From contig CM069598.1 of assembly GCA_035771175.1 (NCBI GenBank), positions 6,541,413-6,605,412 of the forward strand: a stretch of 64,000 nt of DNA, read 5' to 3'. The DNA comes from Paratinospora sagittata. Its lineage: Eukaryota > Streptophyta > Magnoliopsida > Ranunculales > Menispermaceae. Positions 47,501-58,852 of this stretch are shown here, piece after piece (within the stretch, counting starts at the first letter, position 1; every line of letters starts with the position of its first letter). The notes under the pieces are model-generated. The model ran no database searches. It was not told the DNA's origin and saw only the letters and a program-made list of their open reading frames with translations. A program made the position numbers and the translations under genes.

Positions 47501-49913
47501 CTGGGGAACAAGAGCACCATATTAAATAGCTAAAGAGGTACAATGGAAAAGGACAAGAAGTCCTCAAAATTGGGAAAATAAGAAACGACACTAATAAAGA
47601 CCAACACCTCAGGACCTACTGGGTACAACTGTACAGGCCATTAAACTCAAGTGCAGGGCTTTGTTTCATCAGGGCTTTTAAGACTCAGGCATCTCTCTTT
47701 TTGAAATTATTTACTTATCTCATGTCTATCACTATTGGTTCTCATGTATTTTATTCTTTAATGCCATAATTAAGTCGGAAGTTGCATGATTATGTTCCAA
47801 TTACAACAAATCATTGTAACTGAATGCTGCTCTACCAGTAGTGGAGATGAAGCCACTCTAATTAATTTCTTCCTTGTTCCTGTTACACCTGTTAAAGGTT
47901 GGATGTGTAGTAACTTTGAACTTGATCAACAGTCAAGACTGACGTGGAATGCAATACGATAATGTAAAACAAGAAATTTGCTTATAAAAGCCTATTTGGA
48001 TGTTTACTACTTCCTGAAAATCATTATATTCATGTCAATGTTGTCCTGTTAACCTTCTTATCTTGGGTACTTCTGTTCTCTATTTCATTGAAATGATTTT
48101 GGATCTTTTTTTTTTTTTTCCTTTTTAGGTTGATGATACGGAAGTAATTAGTTTCCTTCTCTCAACAGAAATAATTCCCTTATGTCTTCGCACTATGGAG
48201 ATGGGTAGTGAACTTTCCAAAACTGTGAGTAGCTAGCTAGACTATCTTGTTCGATTCCAAATATATGAATTTTACTTCTCTCACTCTCTGATAAACAGGT
48301 TGTTTTACAATTGTTAGAGTTTGGATTTGTTCAAAATGTTTATAGTCGTTCTATTTAGTATCTTGCTTTTTGTGAGACTTAAGGTTATCCTATTTAAGTG
48401 TTGGGTTTTGTGTAATAGTAGGGGTGTTCATAATAATGACCCAACTCAGCTGGGTTAAAACCAAATAGACAAGTCGGTCATTTTAAAATTTGAAACCTGG
48501 AGAGGTCAGGTCGCTCATGGGGCGTAGATGGCTTATTTTTTTGAACTTTATTGTTATTTGGCTTCTTAATATTCTGTCTTGTAGCTTATTTTATCGACTC
48601 TTTTTGTTGTCTTTCTAATGCTGAGTTCTTACTTATTGATTATTCATTGTAGGTGGCTACCTTCATTGTCCAAAAAATTTTATTGGATGATGTTGGACTC
48701 CGTTATATCTGTGCTACTGCAGAACGATTTTTTGCTGTAGGCCGCGTCTTGGGAACAATGGTTGCATCACTTGCTGAGCAACCCTCGTCACGGCTTCTTA
48801 AACATATTATTCGCTGTTATCTTAGGCTTTCGGATAATCCAAGGTTAGATCATGATGTAATTTTAAACAAGATTTAAACAAGTTTTTGTGTGCTTCGTAA
48901 ACTTGCTCATAGATATATGAAGTATATAGTGACAAGCTCATGATCTTTCATATTCACATTGCAGGGCTTGTGAAGCACTGAGAAATTGCCTCCCTGACAT
49001 GTTAAGAGATGCTACTTTCAGCAGTTGCCTTCGTGTAAGTGCATTTTACTAATCACTGAAGTATTGAAATGAAACGAGGGAAAGAAAAAAGGACCTAGTT
49101 ACGGTATAGTTGTGAATTGTGATTTCATTCTAGCTGTAGTGTATGTGAACATATTTCTTTCATGGCACGTTTTAACATGCATGTGTAAGTGAGTGTGTTG
49201 GTATGCACTATTTAGTTTAAAAGGCAGCGAAGGAACTTTCTTTTTCCCTTCGCCCATCTATATTTTTATGTGGTGAAATCTTTTTGGTACAGATATTCAA
49301 TGCTATTCCTGGCGATTCTACCTACTAGAGTTTTTATGGGGATGCTAACTGTTTTCTTTCCTAGTTTTTGGTGAAATTTTATGAATCTAAATCCAATAGC
49401 TCGATGACACCACTCTCGACACTTTTTGGTGTATGCATAATACGCCCATTAGAGAGTGCCATTACATGCTCATTGTCCTCACGGCCATGCCAGTTTACTT
49501 CCATTTGATGAATCTAATACTTAATCACTAGGTATTTTCCCTTTTTCATTGAGTAGAGATCTTGAATCTATAAGAACTTTACAAGTTCCCTGTGCGATGG
49601 CAACAAAATTCTATGTACTAAAAACTGACAGTTGATCTTGCATGATGTTCATATTTCTAGTTATCCATTTACTTCATTATTCTCAATTTTTTATATAATT
49701 CACTTCATTATTTATTCTATTCTCATCTTTTTTTGTATAATTTCTTTTTCTTCATTTTTGGTTTCTTGCTTTTATGTCTCACAGGAAGATCCTACCACCA
49801 AGAGGTGGCTGCAACAGCTTATTCATAACGTGTCAGGAGGAAACCGAGTTGCAGCTCTTCAAGCTGGTGCAGGGCTTGATCTTATGCTCGCTAACCAAAC
49901 AAGGGTTATTTAA
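41265..49913 (+). CDS. CCR4-NOT subunit CNOT9 (RCD1/RQCD1 family)
   Basis: Nine exons: 41265-41477, 41848-41919, 42657-42746, 46701-46743, 46942-47048, 48129-48224, 48653-48843, 48965-49034, 49785-49913. The frame closes to 336 aa from the first ATG (MMANQPQ); the next codon is also ATG. CNOT9 is the armadillo-like subunit of the CCR4-NOT deadenylase that docks on NOT1 and contacts RNA-binding partners in cytoplasmic mRNA decay. Residues 1-50 are a low-complexity Pro/Ser/Thr/Gly tail. The conserved core starts at [20 protein letters not shown] and includes [50 protein letters not shown] and [23 protein letters not shown]. The last exon ends WLQQLIHNV then [12 protein letters not shown]. Intron 3 (42747-46700) carries an L1 element. 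From memory it resembles Arabidopsis At3g20800. Confidence 0.95.
43098..45796 (+). mobile_element. Dead L1-type LINE in CNOT9 intron 3
   Basis: A 5'-truncated non-LTR retrotransposon in the same orientation as the gene. The reverse transcriptase shows [41 protein letters not shown] and the catalytic core LQYADDT. A zf-RVT-like end follows ([18 protein letters not shown], then HLFFHC). The frame is broken by a TAG at 43770, a TAA at 44301, a frame change near 44395 and a TGA at 44638. A poly(A) tail lies at 45780-45796. The endonuclease half is missing. I could not identify target-site duplications. Confidence 0.93.
46277..46400 (-). mobile_element. RTE-type LINE fragment in CNOT9 intron 3
   Basis: The minus strand reads through [11 protein letters not shown], then an 'agccgatc...gtagtgggg' core, then 'gcttagttgagttgaattg'. 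This matches the fragments at 14021-14285 and 15831-15915. It is a 3' end only, not functional. Confidence 0.55.
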
Positions 49914-51725
49914 CATAACATTCTCTTATTGATTTCTACCTCTTCTTCAATGTGATTATTAGCAAGCTTCTTGTAGATGCCCAAAGGCTCCATTTGATGG
50001 TCTCCCCCAATTTCTTTTACACATGGTTGGTCCAAAGCTACTGCAGTATTTATGTGCAATTTCTGGCAATTTGTATCTCAGTGTATTGCGTGTTAAGAGG
50101 TGAGTTCAACGTTGTACTACCAACTAGGAGTCTCTTTACTTTTATACCTTTGAACTTGCTCTGCACTTTGCAATTGCTAACAGCTGTTAACTTATATTTC
50201 ATACTTACTGTTAAATCTAATTTTATTTTTTTTTTGTCCAAGTTCCTCGGTTCACCAAGCAGAGATTCTTCTCTTTTTAAATTCTAGCTTGCACTTAGAC
50301 TTCACAGCCTCCTTTTCTTTTATAAGGAAAAGAAATTTATTAAAAAGGAGTGATGGGATTATTAATTGTTCACACTTTGTGATGTATCTTCTATGTTCAT
50401 ATCTATGTTTGCTTGATTCACATAATGAAGCCATTGTCTATAAGCTTTTGCTCAGGTCAAGTGGTTTCGAACATGATATCATAGAATTGAACTTTGAATG
50501 TTTTGTAATTACAAGTCTTATTTTGTTTTGAACACGAAGATTGTTCATTTTAAGTAGATATTACATTATCCAAACAGACTGAAAAGTTTTTATTAGTTTA
50601 AGAAAAGTCAATCATAATTTATATTGCTTAATGATGCAGTCACATTGTTAACAAAGAAAAAAAGAAAAAAAAGGTAATACGTTTCAATTTTTTTTGACTC
50701 CCGTAAAGTCTCCCTCATAACTTGTAATTTTGCAACTGCTACAACAACAATAAAGAATTCAACATTAGGTTGGATGAGTGATTAAGAGGCATAAGGTTTT
50801 ATTATAAGCCTTATCACTTATAAAATGATGTTTTTGGGTGTTTATGAGCTTACCTGAGATATAAGTAGGTGGAGATGGGATTTTTCTTTGTGATTTAAAA
50901 ATAAGAATATAATTTTAAAAGTAAAAACTTTAAAAATGATGTTTTATCATTTTTTTAAAATAACATATTTTTATTGTAAATTTTAAAAATTTATTTTCGG
51001 ATTTTAACCAATTAAGTGTGCTTTTAATATTTTTAAATTTTTTGATACAGAATATTATATCCTAATCACAAACTAATCTGCTTTACTCATACATGGGTTT
51101 ATATTTTAGTTTATATAGTTAATTAAATTTACCAACACAATAACATAAAAATAAATCAAAATAAAAAATAAAAAATTAGGCTTCAAAAATATCAGAAAAC
51201 GTACTTAACGTTCATAAATAACTTGGCGCGCTCGTGTACATAAGAGCTTCGGACAAGCTTGCCAGTTGCGTCAACGCGATTTGATTCCTCTTTATAAAAA
51301 GCCGCGCTTTTAATCTAAAGACTCGTATATATATATATATATATATATCTCATATCTCTATCACGTCATCACCGTACTATAAACTTTATTCTGTATCAAT
51401 TATTTCGCGTCATGACGAAAGCGAATCTAACACGAATCATACGAATCTCGAGGAAAACTCAGTGTACAAAGCGGCAGCAGCGTTAACTCACGAGTCCCGA
51501 TCAGACTTCAGACCATATCGGGAAATTGGGAGGAAAATAATAGAAATCACTCTGACTCTACTCAGTGTGATCTTCTTAACACAGAGTCAGTCTCTTCCTA
51601 AATCTTCGCGGTGAAGTAAAACCTTTGAAGATACAGGTCGTGATTTTAACCTAAAAGTAGAAACTCACTCAAAAAACAAGGAAGAATCTTTCGCTTTTTC
51701 ATCGGATTCCACACTTTTTCAACTC
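49914..51725. other. Intergenic, CNOT9 to RTL2-like gene
   Basis: CNOT9 3' UTR, then AT-rich DNA with no gene I recognise. An (AT)n run lies at 51327-51348, and a candidate TATAAAA is at 51293-51299, about 430 bases before the RTL2-like start codon. The leader between them is less AT-rich and has no long open frame. Confidence 0.45.
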
Positions 51726-54700
51726 ATGAAGAAAAGAAGAAAGCCTGGGTTTTTATCGAAACCAGAGACGATGAAAACGAAGCAAGTAAACTGCGATTTA
51801 GTTGCGACTAAAGCTTATTTCGTTGAAGGAGAAGAAGAATTTGCGATCATGAAACGGAAGGAGGAGGCGGAAATGACGAGCTTGGAATCATCGATGGCAG
51901 CAGTGGAGGAGATCGTGCGGTTCAGATTTAGGAACAAGGCTTTGTTAGAGGAAGCCTTGACTCACTCGTCTTACACGGAATCGTCGTCTTACCAGCGGCT
52001 CGAGTTCGTCGGAGACGCCGCGCTCGGTCTCGCTGTTGCGAATTTCTTGTTTATTACGTATCCTGACCTAGATCAGGGTCATCTGTCGCTTCTTCGTTCG
52101 GCGAATGTGAGCACGGAGAAGTTGGCTCGTGTTGCAGTTCGGCATGGTTTCTTTCGTTATGTTCGTCACAATGCGCCGTCGCTGGAAGTGAAGGTAAATT
52201 TGTTTTGATTTTAAAAGAGGTTTTTTTTTTTTTTTTATGATGTTTGATTTTGAGATTTTTTAGGTTGTTTATAGGTGGAAGAGTTTGCTCAAGCTGTTCA
52301 AGAAGAAGGTGATGAAATGGGGTCACATTGTGGAGGATTGGTAAAGGCGCCGAAGGTTTTAGCTGATATTGTTGAATCCATTGCTGCTGCTGTGTATGTT
52401 GATTGTAATTTTGATCTGAAGCGTCTTTGGGATGTAAGTTGTTTGTATTTTATAAAAAAAAAAAGTGATTTTTTTTTTTTCTATTTTCTGTGATGCTTAG
52501 TTTTTGATTCTTTTTATTTTATTTTTTTATGGTTGGGGTTAGTATTTTAGTCATCTGTTAGAACCAATTGTGACACTCGAGACACTGCAACTTCAACCAG
52601 TGACAGAACTATATGAGCTATGTCAAAAACAAGGGAAACCAGTTGATATCAAGCATTGGAGGAAGGGAGCAAAAGATATTGCTAATGTTTTTGTAGATGG
52701 AAAGCTTATGGGTTCTGGTTGTTCAGAACAGAAGGATATTGCTAAGATTAATGCAGTGAAAGAAGCCTTGCAAGGTTTGTGGAAGTCAGAGTCCATGCAA
52801 ATGGAGGTTGATACGACTGACGTGGTGATGTGTGGTGAGGAGATTGAGGGAGCGAAGCAGAAGCTGAACGAGTTTTGCAATAAGAAACGATGGCCAAAGC
52901 CGGTTTACAGGTATGAATAGCCCCTTGTTGAATTCAATCATGATAGTTGTAGGGAAATTGGTTCTCTTCCATTGTCTTGGTGGTAAGAAAATTTAGTTCA
53001 GAACCCTTCCCGAGAACTTGCAATAGTAGGAGTCTCGTGCACTAATTACGCCCTAAGTTTTGGTTGATGTTGCTTTTATGATTCGTCTGAATATGTACCA
53101 ATTATCTTTGATGTGCATGTGTTTAATTTTTGACTGGTGTTGTTTAAAAGTTTAAATTTGTAGGTACAACACAACATATGCTTGTTTGACATTTGAAGTC
53201 CTGATAAATCAAAGTTTGCCTTCTTGATATGAAAAATTGAGGTTCCATCTATATGTCGTTGTGTAACCGTACCATGTGAAAGTGCATAACTTTAGCAGTT
53301 AGCAGCATGCTGTGTAGAATATGTTCTAATGAGATTTCAAAACCTAATTTGTGGGTAGAAATCTTAATGGAAACAAAGTGTGGACATCTTGAAACAAGTA
53401 ATATACCTTTTGTTGTCAGCCATGGAAGTCTTCTTATGTTTAAATGATGGTTTGTCCGTCTTTGTTCCCTGTTTTCCTCTTATGTTTCAGTGTTAGAATG
53501 TGTGGCCGAGTGGAGTCTGCTATGCTAGATTTTGCTAAGACATTTGTTATCAATTTTTCAATGTTAAATTTTTAAGTTATCTTTTCAATTTCAGAATAAT
53601 TTCCTTCATGTGATTGAGAGATAATGGGAACTCAACCAATATGATTGTGTTGGTCTTCTTCTCACACTAGACTTCCTCGTGGCCTTTTCTCTTGTTACAG
53701 ATTTAATCACTATCATATCTGCTACATAATTAATATCCCTTCCTTGACCTGTTTACAAAACAAGCAAATAATATTAACCCTTTTGCACCCATTAACCATT
53801 ATGTTCTTAGATGTTCATCTATATTTATGAAGTGCTCTGCTTGCTAGTTCACAACTTCACATCTGTTGGTGACCTTCCATTGTTTGACCGTACTTGATGA
53901 AGTAACTGCCTTATTTTTCTCTCTGTTTATGAATTGTTGGATTGGATGAAGAAAATTGGGCAGGAAGGGGAACGGAATAACTTTGAGTCATCTAAACAGG
54001 AGTTAGTAACTTTGTACTACAAAAGGACAACCAAACGACAATCTGTGTTCACTATAATTTAAAGTCTTTTGAACTGACAATAAGTCTTCGACATTTTTAA
54101 AAAAAGTTTTTTTATTAAAAGGTGGGGTTTGTTTCATTCTGTAGTGGACTGTACAAAGTAATGTGGATCAATGATATTTTAGTTTAGAGTTGTTATTGGC
54201 AAGAAAGAAGTGGAGGTAGAGTTTGTCCCTTCTGACTTGAGGGCATTTATTTGCTGGAAAACTCTCTAGAAGGAATGTGCTACCAAAGAAGTTTGGAAAC
54301 CTCACTGAAAATTGAAATATGGAAGCTGTAGATGGAAGTCTTGGCTTTACAAAGCCAAGGGACTCATATGTATATGCAAAAACTAGACCATGTTGCTTTT
54401 GTGTTCTGAGTTGTTTGGTATGGGTGATTTGTGAAAAGTTATCAAGTCAAGAAAGTGGTGTTGAAGCTGCATGTTGATTATATTGGAAGGAAGAGTGCTA
54501 TTTTTAATGTGAAGCCCATTGGTGGAAAATTTCACCATCCCTTGTCACACAACTCACAAGTCTTGTTTCTAGGAGTGATGGATAAGCATGATAATTGCTA
54601 TTCATATGTAGCACATCTGTGGCAAGGCTTCTATTTTGGTAAGCCTTTTTATTTTTTATTTTTTATTTTTATGTCATAGACTCATAGCTTGTGCCACACT

Positions 54701-57700
54701 AGTGGCACTTTTGATGTGGGAGATGTTTAGCTTGATTTAGTTACTATGTACTTCAACAGCTACAACTTTCTTTCACTAATGAGAGAAAATTATGTAGTTT
54801 TCTACTTAGTGTTTCTGTTGCCTTACTGTCTGACATCTTTTTGTGAAAACAGAATTGTTGATTTCAGATCAGTTCAATCATACATGAAGCCTATTTGCCT
54901 ATCGGCATCAGTTTCTTTCTCAACTTTTTAGATGTGGACTTGACATTTTTATGATTAACCTAAATAACAAGCCTAGTTTGAGCTGTTGATGTTTGCTGTA
55001 GCCAAAACTTCATAGCTGATCCATTATATATATTATGTGACTATGCAAGGAGTTTCAAGCAATTGGCAAGGGAAGCTAATCAAGCAAACTGTGCAAGTAG
55101 TTTCATGCAATCGGCAAGGGAAGCTGATCAAGCAATGTGATTATTTTGTTGAAATAACTGCCCAAGTTTTTCTTCTTTTGAGAAGGAAGTTCCTTTCCAC
55201 AGGGCACCTCATTGGATATTATTAGATTTTATTTGATAAGAAATTCAATGGATGAGGAAAATTAGAAAGGATAAAACTAGGGATAAAGTCATTTGCAAAA
55301 AGCTCGATGGGAAAACTATGCAAGTAGTTTCATGCAATTGGAAAGGGAGGCTAATCAAGCAAATTATGCAAGTAGTTTCATGCAATTGGCAAGGGAAGCT
55401 GATCAAGCAATGGGATTATTTTGTTGAAATAATTGCCCCAAGTTTTTTCTTCTTTTGAGAAGGAAGTTCCTTTCCACAGGGCTCCCCATTGGATATTATT
55501 ATATTTTATTTGGTAAGAAATTCAATGGATGAAGAAATTTAGAAAGGATAAAACTAAGGATAATGCCATTTGCAAAAGCTTGATGGAAGCATTAATATGC
55601 AATAACAGGAAAGAAAGTTAGCTTTGGTGGTTTTTCCATGTGAAACAAAGATGAAAGATTGCACCAATGAAGGAGTGAGGTGGAATAAGTTAAAGTTGTT
55701 TAAAAAACAAAGAAAGGATAGCATGGTTGTCCTCATCTTAATAGAAAATAGGCTTCTTTAGAGAGCCAATAGTGAAACAAGATGTAACTACTTTTCCTCG
55801 TATAGTTGGGTTAACATTTAGGTGGTAAATTCCGAGGCTAGAAGCATGGGCTTATGAAAAGCCTCTTATTTCTCATACCATGCTCAGATCACATTGCACA
55901 TCATTTAGATCTTTCATTAGTACAAGGCTTAGAGTTTGTGTGTGTGTGTGTTTGTATGGCCTTGGACGGAGTGAAGTGCACAACAAGATTTAGGCAGCTA
56001 GCCCCAAGTGGTTAGGATAATGCACTATTGTTATTTTTGGATGCACGTGATCAGATTACGCAATGCCTAGCTTTTGGATGTTCCATCTATTATATACAGC
56101 TAGTTCCAAAGTGATGGCTCAAGGCAGTATCTTGAGAAAAATCTTCAAAATGTTTGTTTTTTGCGTGCATTTGTGGGGTTCACTTTTATCTTAGGAAAGT
56201 ACTAGGCAAATTTAATTACGTGAATGCACGTGCTAATTGCAATAATTAGCACTACGTAATTTTACCTTGAGCATCTTTCTAAAAGCTAAAAGTGAATAAC
56301 CCGCTTCACTCATAACTAAACATAAAGGTCATTTTCATCATGCTACTCTTTTGAGCCATACCTTTTACCTTAGCTGAATAAAATATTTAATATTACTATT
56401 ATGTACACTTAAAACCTTTGAGTGTATATACTGTCTCAGTCTGTTGACTGCTCTTTTATGGCATTATTGTTTTCAATTTAATTTAGTGATCACTGGGAAG
56501 AGCAAATACCCTGGTTTGTTGTTAATCATGAAGGATAGTTGTGTATATTGGACTGTTATGTCATTCCAATGTCACTTTTTTTTAACTTACTCTTCATTTA
56601 TGATAAAGAAGATTAAGTACTGAGTAGAACGGAGTGAGATTGTACAAGTTGAGGTGCTAAAAGGGAAAGAGGAAGATCAAAGTTGTCACAACTTATGATA
56701 AAAAGGAAAGACACGGTGTTCTTAACATATATAGTATGACCTTAAGAGTCAGGAAGGTGGAACCAAAATTTATGGCCAACCTCAAAAGTTAGGAACTTGA
56801 GATAAGGCTTTGATTTTGTACTAATGTTGATGATGATCCTAACTTTAAGTCTTTGGTGAAAACAAAGGATTCTGGTAGGGAATAACTATTAATTATACCA
56901 AGTTTTCAATTATGATATTAAAGGAGGTGTGTTCATTGTTTTCTTTTCTCAAGTAGTTTAAATCACATAGTCTCTTTGATCAAATCCTTTGATTATTTGA
57001 CCATTTAAATATTCTTTTACATATTGAATTTTATGTACATTATATCGACAGGCAATACCCTCATATAATGATGCTTTGGACTTTGCAAATACCCAATTTT
57101 ATTCTTTCCCTCTTTCAAAGTTTTCCCTTTCTTGCCAACATTTGAAGAGTGCTATAAGGTGTATCATTATCCACCTTAACTCCCTTTGTCATTCTGGCAT
57201 CTCTTGTAAAAGTTTCATTTTTGACTTTTTTCTTACTCTCCCTATTCAATTTTCAAACAATGACCATATCTTATGCAACAAATATAGTCATGTGTATTGC
57301 ACAATCCACCAGTGATTTTTAGGTTTCGTCTCTTTCTTTTTTTTAAAAGAAACAACGAATAGATTTTATATATATGAATAAAAGAGGCAAGAAACCAAAA
57401 CACAAGGCACCGCCACAACCCCAAAACCAAAAATTATACAAACTTGCCCCACCCTTGGAGCCAATCCCCTATAGAATACCCATTTGACAACTTGCTATTT
57501 GCCACCCAAAAGGAGGCTAAAAACTGAGATTGCTCCCAAACTTTAGCCGCCGGCTCCTCCACACCAGGTTGTCTCATTTAACATGAGGCAAATGCATTGT
57601 GGAGGTATGCATCTTACATGTTAATAAAAGAAGTATGAATTGCTTTCATGGATATCTTTTCTACTCTGTTTTTCTTAAGAATTCCAACAGTGTTAATTTT

Positions 57701-58852
57701 TATTTTTTGTAAAAGGAAATAGTTGAAGCTGGTCACTTGCATTCCATCTTTGTTGGTTACTTGTAATTGTTTAGACTAATCTTCTTATTAGTTCTATGTG
57801 AATGTTCGAATTGTTTCTTTTCTTGATCATTTTTCTCTCGTCAAAGATTCAATTGGTCAATAGCCGCCCGTGGAACTTTCTTTCTACTCCATGCAAGGAC
57901 TGATTTTTCTTTTTTTTTTGAGATCATGGGTATCGAGGACCCCTCTCCCCACTAATCCCACGGGGCTTGACACAATCCAATAGTACCGATGGCCAACAAA
58001 TGGTGGGAGACAGACTACCTGAGACCTCCCCATGAAGTGGATTTTAGGTGCTTTGCACCTAACCCACTCTCCCAACCCTTTGTTGGGTGAGGACTGATTA
58101 TTTTGGATTGAGGTATTCATGATAATGATTAATTGTTTCTTGCTTTAACCCCATGGGTAAAAAGCATCCTCCAGAAATCCAGTTGTCTTTTGGTTGATCA
58201 GAGTAAATACTAGCTTAAGCATATGAGGACTATTGAACTGTAAATATCCTGAAAACTACGTCTTTAATGAGGAAACTCTTTTGAAAATCTCCATATCTTT
58301 ATAAGTGGAACAGCAGCCTTAGTTGAACTAGGGATCCTAACCATCAAGCATGTCACTTTTCTCTGAAATGGTGAGAAAATATTCAAAACAAAAATAGAGA
58401 AAAATAGTTGGGAATTAGAGAAGTCTGGTGGATTTGATTACAAGTGGGAATGAGTAGGAACACAAGAAGCTGAAAAATAGTGATGCTTCCTTGCTGATGG
58501 TGACAGTTCATCAACTAGACCAACTCATTTTCTTGCAATTCTGTTATTTTGCATGCTGGCTAAGATTTTTGTGCTAGTCTTTTTAAAACTACATCATTTA
58601 GGATTGCAATAACTACTAAATAACTGTTTTCTGCACAAATGTTTTCATCCATTAACTTGCAGAATGGAGAAAGAGGTCGGTCCTTCCCATGACAAGAGAT
58701 TCCTTTATTCAGTTCACATTGACACTAGAGAAGGTACATATGTCACAGTGGGAGATATAAAGCTAAAAGTGAAGGATGCAGAAAAGTCAGCCGCCTCAAA
58801 TATGCTCCATGGCCTACGAAATTCTACTCAAGCAATTGTGCTAATTTCTTGA
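51726..58852 (+). CDS. RNase III-like protein, RTL2 type
   Basis: Four exons (51726-52193, 52275-52433, 52543-52910, 58663-58852) close to 394 aa. RNase III cuts double-stranded RNA; Arabidopsis RTL2 (At3g20420) takes part in pre-rRNA 3' processing and in small-RNA precursor cleavage. One RNase III domain covers about 60-215. The signature is QRLEFVGDAALGL (E93, D97) and KVLADIVESIAAAVYVD (D187, E190), so the catalytic acidic residues are kept. Two dsRNA-binding domains follow, about 228-292 (ending KINAVKEALQGL) and 311-382 (ending DAEKSAASNMLHGL). The second is split by a 5.75-kb intron after Arg332. The N-terminus is Lys-rich (KKRRK at 2-6), a possible nuclear signal. Alternative in-frame starts are Met16, Met42, Met50 and Met57. 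Confidence 0.92.
55044..55520 (+). repeat. Nested 48-bp and 275-bp repeats in the RTL2 intron
   Basis: Four copies of a 48-bp unit beginning tgcaagtagtttcatgcaat start at about 55044, 55092, 55319 and 55367. They form two adjacent pairs. Each pair is followed by a matching segment containing 'gattattttgttgaaat' and 'gagaaggaagttcctttcca', so a ~275-bp block is itself duplicated. 48 bp is 16 codons and the plus frame stays open through each pair, but no family is recognised. Confidence 0.88.
57331..57580 (-). mobile_element. L1 LINE 3'-end fragment
   Basis: A T-rich run at 57331-57344 is the poly(A) of a minus-strand insertion. The minus strand then reads back into a region that can encode WEQSQFLASFWVANSK, resembling the C-terminal end of plant L1 ORF2. 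It is severely 5'-truncated and sits in the last RTL2 intron. Confidence 0.5.
57906..58089 (-). mobile_element. tRNA-derived SINE in the RTL2 intron
   Basis: 184 bp, minus orientation, poly(A) at the left edge. It shares with 34967-35148 the landmarks 'gtgggttaggtgc', 'caccatttgttggcca', a 'cgataccc/cgatacca'-like stretch and 'gatctcaaaaa'. It is flanked by a perfect 10-bp duplication AGGACTGATT (57896-57905 and 58090-58099). Confidence 0.85.

Noticed and set aside
48423..48560. TAGGGGTGTTCATAAT resembling a hAT left end in a CNOT9 intron
   Set aside because: No matching right end or target duplication was found, so a full element cannot be called.
54431..54679. 82-aa open frame in the RTL2 intron
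   Set aside because: No recognisable domain; lies in a repeat-rich intron.
55044..55412. CRISPR-like regularly spaced repeats
   Set aside because: Copies are adjacent pairs 48 bp apart with no unique spacers, in a plant intron.
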